Origin: Bacteroidales bacterium UBA7569 | GTDB lineage: Bacteria > Bacteroidota > Bacteroidia > Bacteroidales > Paludibacteraceae | Length of the DNA: 35,495 nt | NCBI GenBank assembly: GCA_002477945.1 | Contig: DLLF01000017.1 | Location: 35,675-71,169, forward strand | Direction: 5' to 3' | Part shown: in pieces, positions 25,246-33,499 of the stretch | Position numbering within the stretch: the first letter of the stretch is position 1 | How the letters are laid out: every line of letters starts with the position of its first letter | Translations under genes and position numbers: made by a program | Notes under the pieces: generated by a model | What the model saw: only the letters and a program-made list of their open reading frames with translations | What the model was told of the DNA's origin: nothing | The model's database searches: none

Positions 25246-25276
25246 TTGCCTCATAGCCAAAAAAGACGTACCTTTG
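25246..25276 (+). promoter_or_regulatory. valS promoter
   Basis: TTG (25246-25248), 20 bases, then TACCTTTG (25269-25276), a full Bacteroidetes promoter match, about 41 bases before the valS start. Confidence 0.75.
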
Positions 25277-25317
25277 CATGGTTTTTGTAGTAATAGGAAA
25301 GTAATACAACTAACAGC

Positions 25318-27975
25318 ATGGAATCAAAATACAACCCTACTGAAATAGAACAGAACTGGTATCAGTATTGGCTGGACAACAAACTTTTTCACAGTGAACC
25401 CGACGGCAGAGAGCCGTTTACGGTGGTTATCCCGCCGCCGAACGTAACGGGCGTACTCCATATGGGACACGTACTGAACGAGACGATACAAGACATCCTC
25501 GTGCGCCGCGCACGCCTTGAGGGCAAGAACGCCTGCTGGGTGCCGGGTACCGACCATGCTTCGATTGCCACCGAAGCCAAGGTCATCAAGCGTCTCAAAG
25601 AGCAGGGCATCAACAAGTCCGACCTTACGCGCGAGCAGTTTCTCAAACATGCATGGGACTGGACGGACGAACACGGAGGAATCATCCTCAAGCAACTCCG
25701 CAAACTCGGTTGCTCATGCGACTGGGACCGCACCGCGTTCACGATGGACGAGACCCGCTCCAAGGCGGTCATCCACGTGTTCTGCGACCTGTATAAGAAA
25801 GGACTTATCTACCGCGGACTGCGTATGGTGAACTGGGACCCCGAGCGTCAGACCGCCCTCTCGGACGAGGAGGTTATCTACCACGACGAGCATAGCAAGT
25901 TCTACTACCTGCGCTACAAAGTGGCGGAACCGGGTGTGGTAAACCCCGAGACGGGTGCCGACTATGCTGTGGTGGCTACCACCCGCCCCGAGACTATCTT
26001 CGGCGATATAGCAGTGTGCATCAACCCCAAAGAGGAAAAGAACCAATGGCTGCGCGGCAAGCACGTCATCGTGCCTGGTGTCGGGCGCGTCATTCCTATC
26101 ATCGAAGACCGCTACGTGGAAATCGGTTTCGGTACGGGCTGCCTAAAAGTAACGCCTGCGCACGATGTGAACGACTACGCTCTCGGACAGAAATACAACC
26201 TCAAGACCATTGACATCTTCACCCCCGATGCGCACCTGAATATGGACACCGTTGAGGAAGAGTTGCGTCCGAATGTAGCGAAATACCACGGTATGGACCG
26301 CTTCGACTGCCGCAAGCAGATTGTCGAGGACTTGCAGGCACTCGGACTGGTGGAGAAAGTGGAGGACTACGACAACAAAGTGGGCTACTCCGAGCGCACC
26401 AACGTGCCTATCGAGCCGCGCTTGTCGTTGCAGTGGTTTATCCGTATGCAGCACTTTGCAGACATCGCCCTGCCGCCGGTGCTGAACGACGACATCGTCT
26501 TCTACCCCGCCAAATACAAGAACACCTACCGCAACTGGCTCGAGAATATCAAGGACTGGTGTATCTCGCGCCAACTCTGGTGGGGACACCGCATACCCGC
26601 CTACTACGACGCCGACATCCTCGCCCAAACGGGCTTGGAGGACTATCCTGCCGACAAAATTGTCGTTTCGGAGACCAAACCGGAAGGCAACTACGTACAG
26701 GACGAGGGTGCACTCGACACTTGGTTCTCGTCGTGGCTATGGCCTATCTCGCTGTTCGACGGTATTGAGCACCCCGACAACAAAGAGATTGCGTACTACT
26801 ACCCCACCAACGACCTCGTAACGGGACCGGACATCATCTTCTTCTGGGTGGCACGTATGATTATGGCGGGCTACGAGTATATGGGCAAGATGCCGTTCAA
26901 GCACGTGTATTTCACGGGTATCGTGCGCGACAAACTCGGGCGCAAGATGTCCAAATCGCTTGGCAACAGCCCTGACCCACTCGACTTGATTGAGCGTTTC
27001 GGTGCCGACGGTGTGCGTATGGGTATGATGCTTGCCGCACCTGCGGGCAACGACATTCTCTTCGACGAGAGCCTCTGCGAGCAAGGGCGTAACTTCTGCA
27101 ACAAGATATGGAACTGCTTCCGTCTGGTCAAAGGCTGGGAGGTAGCAGACTACGAACAGCCGCAGTGCGCAGCCTTTGCAACACAATGGTTCGCTTCCGT
27201 GCTGTCCACTACGGCTAACGAGGTTACCGACTTGTTCGGAAAGTATCGTCTTTCTGAGGCGCTCATGGCTATCTACAAACTCTACTGGGACGAGTTTTCC
27301 TCCTGGTATTTGGAGATGATTAAGCCTGCCTATGGTCAACCGATCGACAGCCTGACTTATCGGCAAACACTCGGTTTCTTGGAGCAACTCTTGCAATTGC
27401 TCCACCCGTTCATGCCGTTCATCACGGAAGAACTTTGGCAAAACATCACGGAGCGCAAAGAAAGAGAGAGTATCATGATTTCCCGCTTGCGCAACTACTC
27501 CGAAGCCGAATGTTCCCTAATGAAAGAGATGGAGCATCTCAAAGAGGTCATCTCCGGAGTGCGAACCGTCCGTTTGCAACACAACATCGCACAAAAAGAT
27601 GCCATCACCTTGCAGATCGTTTCCGCAAAGCGTTTCTCGCCGAGTGAAGAAGCCGTTCTCAAGAAGTTATGCAATCTGTCGGATATCAACTATGTACCGC
27701 AAAAGAGTGGTAGTTCTGCATCCTTCTTGGCAGGTGCTGTGGAATATGCCGTTCCTTTGGATGCACATATCAACGTAGAGGAAGAACTCAGAAAACTGCA
27801 AGCCGACTTAGCCTACCAGGAAGGTTTCCTTGGCAATGTGATGAAGAAACTGTCCAACGAACGCTTTGTGCAGAACGCCAAACCCGAAGTGGTCGCTTTG
27901 GAACGCAAAAAACAAGCCGATGCCGAGAGCCGTATCGCAGCATTGAAAGAGAGCATCAACGCTCTGTCTAAATAG
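25318..27975 (+). CDS. valS: Valyl-tRNA synthetase
   Basis: An 885-residue class I aminoacyl-tRNA synthetase charging tRNA(Val) with valine. The HIGH motif is HMGH at 48-51 (PPPNVTGVLHMGH), and the KMSKS motif is at 543-547 (RKMSKSLGNSPDPLDLI). The editing (CP1) domain carries ATTRPETIFGD and GCLKVTPAHDVNDY. WFIRMQHFADIAL and WCISRQLWWGHRIPAY are further class signatures. The last 65 residues or so form the charged coiled-coil arm typical of ValRS. Start and length are usual for Bacteroidetes. The acyl-CoA ligase gene follows after 29 bases. Confidence 0.98.
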   Translation: MESKYNPTEIEQNWYQYWLDNKLFHSEPDGREPFTVVIPPPNVTGVLHMGHVLNETIQDILVRRARLEGKNACWVPGTDHASIATEAKVIKRLKEQGINKSDLTREQFLKHAWDWTDEHGGIILKQLRKLGCSCDWDRTAFTMDETRSKAVIHVFCDLYKKGLIYRGLRMVNWDPERQTALSDEEVIYHDEHSKFYYLRYKVAEPGVVNPETGADYAVVATTRPETIFGDIAVCINPKEEKNQWLRGKHVIVPGVGRVIPIIEDRYVEIGFGTGCLKVTPAHDVNDYALGQKYNLKTIDIFTPDAHLNMDTVEEELRPNVAKYHGMDRFDCRKQIVEDLQALGLVEKVEDYDNKVGYSERTNVPIEPRLSLQWFIRMQHFADIALPPVLNDDIVFYPAKYKNTYRNWLENIKDWCISRQLWWGHRIPAYYDADILAQTGLEDYPADKIVVSETKPEGNYVQDEGALDTWFSSWLWPISLFDGIEHPDNKEIAYYYPTNDLVTGPDIIFFWVARMIMAGYEYMGKMPFKHVYFTGIVRDKLGRKMSKSLGNSPDPLDLIERFGADGVRMGMMLAAPAGNDILFDESLCEQGRNFCNKIWNCFRLVKGWEVADYEQPQCAAFATQWFASVLSTTANEVTDLFGKYRLSEALMAIYKLYWDEFSSWYLEMIKPAYGQPIDSLTYRQTLGFLEQLLQLLHPFMPFITEELWQNITERKERESIMISRLRNYSEAECSLMKEMEHLKEVISGVRTVRLQHNIAQKDAITLQIVSAKRFSPSEEAVLKKLCNLSDINYVPQKSGSSASFLAGAVEYAVPLDAHINVEEELRKLQADLAYQEGFLGNVMKKLSNERFVQNAKPEVVALERKKQADAESRIAALKESINALSK

Positions 27976-28004
27976 TAAATAACCTGAAAGCAACCTATCT
28001 GATT

Positions 28005-29678
28005 ATGGAAAAGAAAAAGACATTCACACCCGTCAAGCACTTCTTTGAGTACTTCAATGAACGTATCCCCCAAAATTGGGACGAACCTGCACTGACGGAT
28101 TTCGACGGGGATAAGAACTATACTTTTGGTCAAATGACCGAGAAGATGGCACGCTTGCAAGTTCTTTTGCAGGAAGCGGGACTCCAACGTGGTGACAAAA
28201 TCGTTATATGCAGTAAGAATTGTGCCAATTGGGCTGTATCGTTCTTGAGCATCGCAGCCAATCGTGGGGTGATAGTCTCCATTATGGATGCTTTCGTCGG
28301 AAAAGACATTGAAAGGCTCATCAACCATTCCGATGCAAAGGCTGTCTTTGTCGGTGATAGTGTATGGCAGAAGATTAATATCGATAATCTTCCCAACGTT
28401 GAGTTGGCAATATCCACCGAAAACTTCGAGTTACTATATGCCAAGACAGAACAGCAGGAGAACGCCTACAAAAATCAGGAACAACTCTTCCATGCAAAAT
28501 ACCCCGATGGCTTTGGCCGTAAAGATGTGATGCTCCCGACTGACAATATGGATGACCTGATGATTATCAACTACACCTCGGGAACAACTAGCGAACCCAA
28601 GGGAGTCATGCTGTCCTATCGTGCCATCTCCGCCAACGTACACTATTCACAGGAAACCATACCCAATCACGCAGGTTGGACGGAAGTATGTATGCTTCCG
28701 CTGGCGCACATGTTTGGTATGACTATCGAGTTCCTCTATCAGGTGGCTGGCGGCTGTCATGTCTATTTCCTCAGCAAGTCGCCGTCTCCTTCGGTGCTGA
28801 TGCGTGCCTATGCGGAGACTAAACCGTATATGATCCTCACGGTTCCCCTTGTGCTGGAGAAAATTTTCAAGGCAAAGATTTTCCCTGCTTTGGAGAAACC
28901 CGTAGTTAAGTTCTTATGGAATACACCGGGCTTGTGCAAGATTGTCGAAAAGAAGATCTACAACCAACTGATGCAAGCCTTCGGAGGTAATCTGATATGG
29001 CTTATCACGGGTGGTGCACCCATCAATGCCGAGGTGGAAAAAGTCTTCCGACGTATCAAGTTCCCGTTTGTGGTAGGTTATGGTATGACAGAGGCAGGAC
29101 CTCTCATTTGCTACGACCATTGGTACGATGAAGTACAAGGCTGTTGCGGCAAAGTCGTTGACCGCTGCGAACTGCGTATCGATTCCGATGATCCGGAGAA
29201 TAAGGTTGGCGAGATTCTCTTCCGTGGCGAGCATCTCATGATGGGATACTATAAGAACGAGGAGGCAACTCGTGCCGCTATCGATAAAGATGGTTGGTTG
29301 CACACCGGCGATTTGGGTACAATGGACAAAGAGGGGCGCCTTTTCATTAAGGGACGCAGCAAGGCTATGATTCTCTCTTCCAACGGACAGAACATCTATC
29401 CCGAAGAATTGGAAGACAAACTGAATAACCAGGCAGGAGTCATCGAATCAGTAGTGGTGGGCAGAAATGGTCGTTTGGTTGCCCTCATCTATCCCGACTA
29501 TTCGCTGCAGGAAAAGGGCGAATTGGGTGGCAAGACACTGGAGCAACTTATGCTGGAAAACCTCCAAAAAGTAAACAAGCAGTTGCCTGCCTATGCCAAG
29601 ATATCCGACTTTGAACTTGTCAAGAAAGAGTTTGAGAAGACCCCGAAGCGCAGCATCCGCCGCTTCCTGTATAAGTAA
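28005..29678 (+). CDS. Long-chain fatty acid-CoA ligase (AMP-binding enzyme)
   Basis: A 557-residue ANL-superfamily enzyme. The P-loop motif INYTSGTTSEPKGVMLSY has TSGTTSEPKG at 191-200. Later motifs are GYGMTEAGPL, WLHTGDLGTMDKEGRLFIKG and SSNGQNIYPEELED, and the catalytic lysine is probably that of KTPKRSIRRFLYK at the end. It activates a carboxylic acid, most likely a fatty acid, with ATP and CoA. No signal peptide or membrane helix is seen. It shares a transcript with valS by spacing and ends in front of a near-perfect terminator hairpin. Confidence 0.9.
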   Translation: MEKKKTFTPVKHFFEYFNERIPQNWDEPALTDFDGDKNYTFGQMTEKMARLQVLLQEAGLQRGDKIVICSKNCANWAVSFLSIAANRGVIVSIMDAFVGKDIERLINHSDAKAVFVGDSVWQKINIDNLPNVELAISTENFELLYAKTEQQENAYKNQEQLFHAKYPDGFGRKDVMLPTDNMDDLMIINYTSGTTSEPKGVMLSYRAISANVHYSQETIPNHAGWTEVCMLPLAHMFGMTIEFLYQVAGGCHVYFLSKSPSPSVLMRAYAETKPYMILTVPLVLEKIFKAKIFPALEKPVVKFLWNTPGLCKIVEKKIYNQLMQAFGGNLIWLITGGAPINAEVEKVFRRIKFPFVVGYGMTEAGPLICYDHWYDEVQGCCGKVVDRCELRIDSDDPENKVGEILFRGEHLMMGYYKNEEATRAAIDKDGWLHTGDLGTMDKEGRLFIKGRSKAMILSSNGQNIYPEELEDKLNNQAGVIESVVVGRNGRLVALIYPDYSLQEKGELGGKTLEQLMLENLQKVNKQLPAYAKISDFELVKKEFEKTPKRSIRRFLYK

Positions 29679-29710
29679 AAGAATATATTGACTTTATTCA
29701 ATACTGAAAA

Positions 29711-29752
29711 CGAAAGTACCCTTTGGAAAGATATTTTCCAAAGGGTACTTCG
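29711..29752 (+). terminator. Terminator hairpin after the acyl-CoA ligase gene
   Basis: The left arm CGAAAGTACCCTTTGGAAA (29711-29729) pairs with TTTCCAAAGGGTACTTCG (29735-29752) with a single bulged base and a 5-base loop. It begins 32 bases after the stop codon. The stem is so nearly symmetrical that it could act on both strands. Confidence 0.8.
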
Positions 29753-29866
29753 CTATTGGATAGTTCGTCAAATATGTCATCTCCATGCTACATAGTATGC
29801 ACCATTTCTTCATATCAAAACCTCATAGCAACTTTCCACCACTTTGTTTTCAACTACCTCCTTTCT

Positions 29867-29910
29867 ACGACCCCTCATCGAGACCTCAAGCACCCCTCAA
29901 CGAGAGACTG
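29867..29910 (+). repeat. 11-base tandem array, copy D (4 units)
   Basis: Four contiguous units: ACGACCCCTCA, then TCGAGACCTCA, then AGCACCCCTCA, then ACGAGAGACTG. It is followed within six bases by a C/G palindrome. The distance to the padR -33 box is 285 bases, in the same orientation. Confidence 0.7.
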
Positions 29911-29915
29911 ATTAG

Positions 29916-29932
29916 CCCCTCCTTTGGAGGGG
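29916..29932. repeat. Short G/C palindrome
   Basis: CCCCTCC, a TTT loop, then GGAGGGG, followed by TTGGGGAGG. It resembles the hairpin at 6475-6491 and the C-rich palindromes common between genes in Bacteroidetes. Confidence 0.6.
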
Positions 29933-30004
29933 TTGGGGAGGTCTCTATCTCCAGAAAACCTCTCGATTAACTACAACGCCTGTCAGAATCCATTCCTCGC
30001 CTTT

Positions 30005-30040
30005 CCTATTCGTCCCATTTCCCCTATTCGCCCCATTTCC
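30005..30040 (+). repeat. Tandem duplication of an 18-base unit
   Basis: CCTATTCGTCCCATTTCC (30005-30022) is followed directly by the same unit with one T-to-C change (30023-30040). It has no coding context and may be a small variable-number repeat. Confidence 0.65.
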
Positions 30041-30188
30041 AAAAAAACAAATTCCCCACCTTCTCCAACTTCCCAAACCACTAAAACACCTATCCAACCT
30101 CATTCCGCATACTTTTCAACGCAATGCAATCACATCATAATCAACATTATACTATTCTATTGACATAAATTTAACGAAAAAAATAGTA

Positions 30189-30214
30189 CTTTGTATTGCA
30201 TAGTACAAAGCAAT
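30189..30214. promoter_or_regulatory. Candidate PadR operator
   Basis: CTTTGTA (30189-30195), eight bases, TACAAAG (30204-30210) form an inverted repeat, and ATTGC (30195-30199) with GCAAT (30210-30214) form a second, interleaved one. TAGTAC is also repeated directly (30184, 30201). The site covers the -33 box of the padR promoter, so binding there would block transcription. Autoregulation is usual for PadR proteins; binding here is inferred. Confidence 0.5.
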
Positions 30215-30226
30215 GTATTATCTTTG
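30196..30226 (+). promoter_or_regulatory. Promoter of the padR operon
   Basis: TTG (30196-30198), 20 bases, then TATCTTTG (30219-30226). The start codon at 30252 lies 25 bases downstream. Confidence 0.75.
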
Positions 30227-30251
30227 CAACCGAATTCAACAACTATGTACT

Positions 30252-30581
30252 ATGATTGATAATATCAAAACACAGATGAGGAAAGGCATCTTGGAGTATT
30301 GTATTCTCGGTGTGCTGAACAAACAGGGAGAAGCCTATGTATCAGATATATTGAAGGTTCTCAAAGAGGCTGACCTGTTTGTCGTAGAGGGTACCATCTA
30401 CCCTCTGCTCACGCGGCTGAAGAATGCTGGACTGCTCACCTATCGCTGGCAGGAGTCGTGTGGAGGACCTCCCCGCAAGTACTATACTCTCACCGGACAA
30501 GGCCACGACTTGTATCTTTCTTTGGAGCAGGAGTGGGAGGCTATTCGGACATCTGTGGATACTGTAACAAAAATTCAATAA
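30252..30581 (+). CDS. PadR family transcriptional regulator
   Basis: I place the start at 30252 (109 residues), because the longer frame from 30213 begins upstream of the -7 box. The protein opens with TQMRKGILEYCILGVLNKQG, followed by a winged helix with VVEGTIYPLLTRLKNAGLL and the wing GGPPRKYYTLTGQG, the PadR signature. The short C-terminal helix fits the compact PadR class. PadR proteins are dimeric, mostly repress their own operon and respond to small molecules. It is followed after nine bases by the pspC genes, so these are its likely targets. Confidence 0.92.
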   Translation: MIDNIKTQMRKGILEYCILGVLNKQGEAYVSDILKVLKEADLFVVEGTIYPLLTRLKNAGLLTYRWQESCGGPPRKYYTLTGQGHDLYLSLEQEWEAIRTSVDTVTKIQ

Positions 30582-30590
30582 TCAATAAAT

Positions 30591-30785
30591 ATGGAAACAA
30601 ACAAAAAACTACGTAAATCTGCCGATAAACTGTTGGCAGGAGTGTGTGCCGGCATAGCCGACTATTTCTCTGTTGATCCGACGCTCGTCAGGGTGGCTTA
30701 TGCGGCTCTTACTGTTTTTAGTGCAGGATTCCCGGGAATACTGCTCTACATCATTATGTGCATCATTATGCCGCCTGCCGAATAA
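30591..30785 (+). CDS. Small PspC domain membrane protein
   Basis: A 64-residue protein that is almost entirely one PspC domain: KLRKSADKLLAGVCAGIADY, then FSVDPTLVRVAYAALTVFSA and a membrane helix ending LLYIIMCIIMPPAE. PspC proteins take part in envelope stress responses in enterobacteria by binding PspA; no PspA gene is visible here, so the role in Bacteroidetes is unknown. It lies between the PadR gene and a much larger protein carrying the same domain. Confidence 0.9.
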   Translation: METNKKLRKSADKLLAGVCAGIADYFSVDPTLVRVAYAALTVFSAGFPGILLYIIMCIIMPPAE

Positions 30786-30822
30786 GTAATAAACTGAATT
30801 TATACGTATTAATGCGAATAGT

Positions 30823-32478
30823 ATGAAACCTACACTTACAATCAATCTCAACGGATTGGTCTTCCATATTGATGAAGATGCCTACCGGACACTCAATGAC
30901 TATTTGGATGCCGTACGACGCCAAGTCGGCGGCACCGAAGATACGGAGGAGATAATGCTTGATGTGGAAGCACGGATAGCGGAACTGTTTGCCGATATGT
31001 TGCAACATAAGGGAATGCAGGTGGTTAATAGTTTTATGGTACGGCAAGTCATGGAACAATTGGGAAGACCCGAAGACTTTTCTTCCTCTGAAGAAAATAC
31101 GGATGCTGGGATGACACAACCTAAAACAAATAATGCTCCTCAAAGGCATCGTCTCTATAGGGATGTGGATAATGCCATATTGGGAGGCGTTTGCTCCGGA
31201 CTGGCGGCATATCTCGGATGGGATGTCGTCTGGATTCGCCTTCTGTTTGTTCTGTGCACTTTCCTCTGGGGGGCGGCAATTCCTGTCTATCTGCTTGTCT
31301 GGCTCATTGCACCCGCTGCGCAAACAGCAGCGCAGCGATTGGAAATGCGTGGGGAAGTTGCCTCGGTAGAGAATATCAAAAGAGAATATGAAAAAGCAGC
31401 CAAATATGCTGAAGAACATCAGGTCGCTAATCGGGCAAGACGGGCTTTTGGTATTTTCCTTAAGATAATCCTTTTTGCCGTCCTGGCATGTGTCGCGATT
31501 CCGCTTTTGGGTGTGGTTGTGGCTGTCGTGGCTGTTTTGTTTGCTATGTGCATGGCGATGTTGTCTTTGCCGTTTGGTATGTTTGACGCTGTCCCTGCTT
31601 TTGCTGACTTTCCTGCATTTTTCATGCATCCTTGGATGGCGGTTGTGGCAGTCCTTCTCCTGCTTTTAGCATTGGGAATACCCCTTTTTATCGCCATTTA
31701 TTGGCTTGTTAAATACGCTAAAAAGCGTCAGCATCCGTCGTCTCTGTTCTGGATTGTTACGCTGTCCTTGTGGTTGCTTTCTTCCGTCGGTTTGGGCATA
31801 CTTGCCGTATATGCAGGTAAAAGTTGGAGAAACATTCCTGTTCCGGAGTCTTTTGAATCCGATTGGATGTCTTGCAACAATGCCGTTACAGTACAGCCGT
31901 TCACTAAAATCAAAGTCATGGGAGCCGCCTGCTTGCAGGTGTCACAGGCAGACTCCTGCTCCGTCTTGGTAAGCGACAAGGCACCGGCGCTGCTGACAAC
32001 AAGAGTTGAAAATGAAACCCTTTTTGTGGAAACGGTGGAGAACATAAACTCTGCACCATCTCTCAGGATAACTTTGCCGGAATGGCAGGAGTGTTCTGTT
32101 GAGGGTGCAGCTCAGATTTTAACCGATGGAACCATACATTCTGACAAACTTCATATCTCGGTGGAAGGTGCTGCTACGTTGGATGCCGACCTGGATGTGA
32201 AAAATCTGTCCATGTCTGTGGAGGGAGCAGCAGTCAGCAAGTTAGTTGGTAAAGCAAAATCGTTTCGCCTCTCGCAAGACGGCATGGCTGTGACCCACGC
32301 GGCAAGTTTGGTTGCGGATGTGGTAAACGTCTCTTGCGATGGTATGTCTGTTGCGGAAGTATTATGCACACAAAAACTGATTGCGGAGGCGGACGGAATG
32401 AGTAAAATCCTTTATTCCGGAAGTCCGGCGGACTGCAATGTCACAAAGGATGGCATGGCAACAATCAAACCCATGTAA
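30823..32478 (+). CDS. PspC domain membrane protein with C-terminal GIN (DUF2807) domain
   Basis: A 551-residue protein. Residues 1-90 form a soluble N-terminal domain common to Bacteroidetes PspC proteins (VFHIDEDAYRTLNDYLDAVR, EIMLDVEARIAELFADM). Residues about 108-165 are a PspC domain (RDVDNAILGGVCSGLAAYLG and the helix ending LLVWLIAPAAQ). About four further membrane helices occupy 205-345. From about 365 to the end lies a DUF2807 (GIN) beta-helix with repeated rungs such as KLHISVEGAATLDADLDVKN, LSMSVEGAAVSKLVGKAKSF and RLSQDGMAVTHAASLVADVV. The GIN domain should face the periplasm and probably binds a protein or a ligand. With PadR and the small PspC protein it forms a compact envelope-stress-like operon; function is inferred. 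Confidence 0.88.
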   Translation: MKPTLTINLNGLVFHIDEDAYRTLNDYLDAVRRQVGGTEDTEEIMLDVEARIAELFADMLQHKGMQVVNSFMVRQVMEQLGRPEDFSSSEENTDAGMTQPKTNNAPQRHRLYRDVDNAILGGVCSGLAAYLGWDVVWIRLLFVLCTFLWGAAIPVYLLVWLIAPAAQTAAQRLEMRGEVASVENIKREYEKAAKYAEEHQVANRARRAFGIFLKIILFAVLACVAIPLLGVVVAVVAVLFAMCMAMLSLPFGMFDAVPAFADFPAFFMHPWMAVVAVLLLLLALGIPLFIAIYWLVKYAKKRQHPSSLFWIVTLSLWLLSSVGLGILAVYAGKSWRNIPVPESFESDWMSCNNAVTVQPFTKIKVMGAACLQVSQADSCSVLVSDKAPALLTTRVENETLFVETVENINSAPSLRITLPEWQECSVEGAAQILTDGTIHSDKLHISVEGAATLDADLDVKNLSMSVEGAAVSKLVGKAKSFRLSQDGMAVTHAASLVADVVNVSCDGMSVAEVLCTQKLIAEADGMSKILYSGSPADCNVTKDGMATIKPM

Positions 32479-32603
32479 ATAAGCGGCAAATCTGCGCACG
32501 GCAACGAAATTAAATAAGCGTATGCAGATTTTGCTCACAATCTGTTTACAAGGTGGTTACAATCCAAACTGCCTACCCTCTCTGTATTTTCTAACTTTTT
32601 TGG

Positions 32604-32634
32604 TTGCACATTCACGAGAAATGTTCTACTTTTG
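32604..32634 (+). promoter_or_regulatory. Promoter of the tetR gene
   Basis: TTG (32604-32606), 20 bases, then TACTTTTG (32627-32634), a full Bacteroidetes promoter match. The predicted start of transcription falls inside the palindrome that follows. Confidence 0.78.
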
Positions 32635-32635
32635 C

Positions 32636-32677
32636 ACAACGTTTGTTATATAACAATAGTTGCATAACAAACGTTGT
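32636..32677. promoter_or_regulatory. Large operator-like palindrome in front of tetR
   Basis: ACAACGTTTGTTAT (32636-32649) and its exact complement ATAACAAACGTTGT (32664-32677) are separated by 14 bases. A smaller perfect palindrome, GTTATATAAC, occupies 32645-32654. The site begins one base after the -7 box, so a bound dimer or pair of dimers would block transcription start. I infer that the adjacent TetR protein binds here and represses itself. Confidence 0.72.
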
Positions 32678-32711
32678 CATATAATCAGTAACAATAGAAA
32701 ACTATCTCAAT

Positions 32712-33368
32712 ATGCCTCGGAAAGTGCAATACAGCCGTGAGATGATAATCGAAGCGGCAATAAATATGGTGCGGGAACATGGACCCGACTGCATCAACGC
32801 CCGCGACCTCGGCGAGTATATGGGTTGCTCCTCGCGGCCCCTCTTCACCGCCTTCCGCAACATGGAGGAACTCCTCACCGCCGTGCGCGAGGAGGTCTCC
32901 CGACGGTTCGCCGAGCGGGTACGTATCGCCCGCGACACGCAGAGCCCGGAACCTGCCGCCAAACGTATGGGTATGTGCATCGTGCAGTTTGCGCAAGACG
33001 AACCCAACTTATACAAACTAATACACTGGACAGGAAACAAACTGACTCCTTTCCCCGAGTTATCACAGATTATGACAAAGCAATACCAAACCGACTACCA
33101 ACTCTCCGACGACGATGCCGTCGCCTTCTTCGACCACATGATGATATTCAATCTCGGTCTCTGCTCACTTATCACCAACGGCGTGCGCAACTTCACCCGC
33201 GAGGAAGTGGAAACCATACTGCGCGACCAGTTCTCCGCCACCATAGCCTACTACAAGAGCGGCAAACACCATATAGAGGAAAGACAACAACTCTCCGGAG
33301 CAACTCCGCAAAGTCCACAGACTTCCCCAAAAACCTCCGAAAATACCCCTCCGTGCGATGCTCTCTGA
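32712..33368 (+). CDS. TetR/AcrR family transcriptional regulator
   Basis: A 218-residue protein. Residues about 6-53 hold the TetR helix-turn-helix (REMIIEAAINMVREHGPDCI, NARDLGEYMGCSSRPLFTAF, then NMEELLTAVREEV). The ligand-binding part follows, with a likely WHG-like or TetR_C region (FAQDEPNLYKLIHWTGNK). The last 25 residues are serine-, threonine- and proline-rich and probably disordered. The regulated transporter or enzyme is not adjacent: the gene stands alone between the PspC operon and the ECF operon, so besides itself its target is unknown. Confidence 0.9.
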   Translation: MPRKVQYSREMIIEAAINMVREHGPDCINARDLGEYMGCSSRPLFTAFRNMEELLTAVREEVSRRFAERVRIARDTQSPEPAAKRMGMCIVQFAQDEPNLYKLIHWTGNKLTPFPELSQIMTKQYQTDYQLSDDDAVAFFDHMMIFNLGLCSLITNGVRNFTREEVETILRDQFSATIAYYKSGKHHIEERQQLSGATPQSPQTSPKTSENTPPCDAL

Positions 33369-33385
33369 AAAAAAATCACTTCACC

Positions 33386-33417
33386 TGTAGTTTTTGGGAA
33401 GTTCATTCGTCTAATAG
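33386..33417 (+). promoter_or_regulatory. Possible ECF-sigma-dependent promoter
   Basis: TGTAG (33386-33390), 17 bases, then CGTCTAATAG (33408-33417). No housekeeping TAnnTTTG box is visible here, while a CGTCT element resembles the -10 boxes of ECF sigma factors. This suggests that the sigma factor just downstream drives its own operon. The gap to the start codon is about 82 bases. Confidence 0.4.
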
Positions 33418-33499
33418 ATAGAATTGGCTGATTCAAACTAAATTCTTTGTGTGAAACCAAGATGGATGGCAGACCGTCTGCCTACAACTGAACAAACTG

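Larger units (their letters stand above)
24840..25317. other. Intergenic region with terminator, array C and the valS promoter
   Basis: A 478-base gap. It holds a strong hairpin (24864-24904), an 11-base array (25082-25125) and a promoter (25246-25276). I see nothing in 24905-25081. The short open frame at 25052-25348 runs through the array and the promoter into valS and is not a credible gene. No T-box-like leader could be recognised upstream of valS. Confidence 0.55.
29679..30251. other. Intergenic region with terminator, array D, palindrome, 18-base duplication and padR control region
   Basis: A 573-base gap, the longest in the window. In order it holds a terminator (29711-29752), an 11-base array (29867-29910), a G/C palindrome (29916-29932), two 18-base direct repeats (30005-30040), and the padR promoter with its operator-like repeats (30184-30226). 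The stretch 29920-30120 is unusually C-rich on the plus strand. No credible gene is present. Confidence 0.6.

Noticed and set aside
24840..25317. T-box or other leader regulation of valS
   Set aside because: The promoter lies only about 41 bases before the start codon, leaving no room for a structured leader.
25052..25348. 98-codon plus-strand frame before valS
   Set aside because: It crosses array C and the valS promoter and overlaps the valS start; no recognisable features.
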